A stretch of DNA of 64,000 bases from the NCBI RefSeq assembly GCF_034274695.1, contig NZ_CP128362.1:3350501-3414500 (forward strand), given 5' to 3'. Position numbers and translations under genes: made by a program. The notes under the pieces were generated by a model. It had not been told where the DNA came from and made no database searches. It was given only the letters and a program-made list of their open reading frames with translations. Of this stretch, positions 63,251-64,000 are shown one piece after another (position 1 is the first letter of the stretch; every line of letters starts with the position of its first letter). The DNA is from Chitinophaga sp. LS1 (GTDB taxonomy: Bacteria > Bacteroidota > Bacteroidia > Chitinophagales > Chitinophagaceae).

Positions 63251-64000
63251 ATGAGGTATACGATTGGTTATGATATAGGATCGTCTTCAGTAAAGGCGGC
63301 CCTGCTGGATACTGATACAGGAAAATGTGTGGCTACGGCTATCAGCCCTGCCCAGGAAATGCCCATGCATGCGCCGGTGGCGGGATGGGCAGAACAGGAT
63401 CCTGAGATGTGGTGGCAGGAAGTTCAAAATGCAACGAAAAAGTTACAACAAATTCACCCTTTTGATGGATCGGCAGTAGCTGGTATAGGCATTGCCTATC
63501 AGATGCATGGGCTGGTATGTGTGGATAAGGATCAGCAGGTTTTGCGTCCTGCAATAATCTGGTGCGACAGCAGGGCAGTTGAAATAGGGAATACAGCTTT
63601 TGAAAAACTGGGCCCTAACTGGTGTCTGCAATATCTCTTAAACTCTCCCGGAAATTTTACAGCTTCTAAATTACGTTGGGTACAGGAGTATGAACCTGCC
63701 ATTTATGAGCGCATTGACAAAGTGATGCTCCCTGGCGATTTCATTGCTATGCGCCTCACGGGTGATGCAGCTACGACTATTTCTGGTTTGTCTGAAGGGA
63801 TCTTCTGGGATTTTAGCCAGCACCAGGTATCGCCGGTGTTGCTGAAACATTATGGTATCAGTGAGAAGCTGTTGTCAGATGTGGTTCCTACTTTTGGATT
63901 ACAAGGCAAGGTGACTGCGCAGGCAGCATCGTTGCTGGGATTGGCGCCAGGTACACCGGTCACTTACCGTGCGGGTGACCAACCGAATAATGCTTTTTCC
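63251..64000 (+). CDS. xylB: Xylulokinase-type FGGY carbohydrate kinase, 3' end cut by window
   Basis: The first 250 codons are open to the window end. The start MRYTIGYDIGSSSVKAALLD is the FGGY ATP-binding signature. GWAEQDPEMWWQEV, GIGIAYQMHGLVCVDKDQQV, IIWCDSRA and KVMLPGDFIAMRLTGD with TTISGLSEGIFWDF follow the D-xylulokinase pattern. It phosphorylates D-xylulose in xylose use; another ketose cannot be excluded. It follows the sodium/sugar symporter. A xylose isomerase gene would be expected just beyond the window. Confidence 0.85.
   Translation, partial: MRYTIGYDIGSSSVKAALLDTDTGKCVATAISPAQEMPMHAPVAGWAEQDPEMWWQEVQNATKKLQQIHPFDGSAVAGIGIAYQMHGLVCVDKDQQVLRPAIIWCDSRAVEIGNTAFEKLGPNWCLQYLLNSPGNFTASKLRWVQEYEPAIYERIDKVMLPGDFIAMRLTGDAATTISGLSEGIFWDFSQHQVSPVLLKHYGISEKLLSDVVPTFGLQGKVTAQAASLLGLAPGTPVTYRAGDQPNNAFS

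Overview
The window is a Bacteroidota chromosome segment, most likely from a Chitinophaga-like member of the Chitinophagaceae. The evidence is four SusC/SusD pairs, FecR/ECF-sigma control of one of them, a type IX secretion C-terminal domain, TAnnTTTG promoter elements, few Shine-Dalgarno sequences, RskA-type anti-sigma factors and chitobiose/fucose-acting glycosidases. Assignment below the phylum is inference. I see no rRNA, tRNA, CRISPR array, insertion sequence or prophage.

Layout. 1-3.2 kb: a truncated DUF6702 gene diverges from a HupE/UreJ-like membrane protein and an M1 metallopeptidase. 3.4-20.5 kb: three SusC/SusD outer-membrane uptake pairs. The first is on the plus strand. The other two are on the minus strand behind an ECF sigma factor and a FecR anti-sigma factor, and the SusC nearest FecR carries the STN signalling domain. 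20.7-28.7 kb: divergent AraC and LacI regulators, with a perfect 14-bp palindrome between them, then a fourth SusC/SusD pair with strong codon bias. 28.8-32.1 kb: two paralogous proteins, each a mono-haem cytochrome c fused to a peptidylglycine-monooxygenase-like copper domain, flanking a thioredoxin-like gene. This is the most unusual enzyme system in the window.

32.2-37.3 kb is housekeeping: mutS, a TrmH-type methyltransferase, a UbiA-type prenyltransferase, ruvX and def. 37.4-40.4 kb holds a tandem duplication of an ECF sigma/RskA anti-sigma module in which all four genes start with TTG or GTG. 40.4-46.3 kb: a secreted protein of unknown function, a type IX-secreted PKD-like protein, rluD, a repeat-rich gap, lipB and another secreted unknown. 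46.4-51 kb: a minus-strand cluster of GH29 fucosidase, GH20 hexosaminidase and a PLP-dependent desulfhydrase/deaminase. 51.2-52.1 kb: a sugar nucleotidyltransferase. 52.2-52.5 kb: a small independent transcription unit whose RNA would fold into a long rod; it is a candidate non-coding RNA, or a 37-codon gene.

52.5-59.2 kb: branched-chain amino-acid synthesis, ilvE, ilvD, ilvB, ilvN and ilvA, without ilvC. 59.3-64 kb: an NADPH:quinone-type oxidoreductase, an FAD oxidoreductase, and the start of a pentose operon (sodium/sugar symporter, then a xylulokinase cut by the window end) behind a 23-bp near-palindrome.

Intrinsic terminators are unusually clear, and five share the same CGCTT(T/C)TG hairpin core. 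Start codons were checked in the sequence. Where the longest open frame begins at a weak TTG or GTG, I moved the start to a better downstream ATG.
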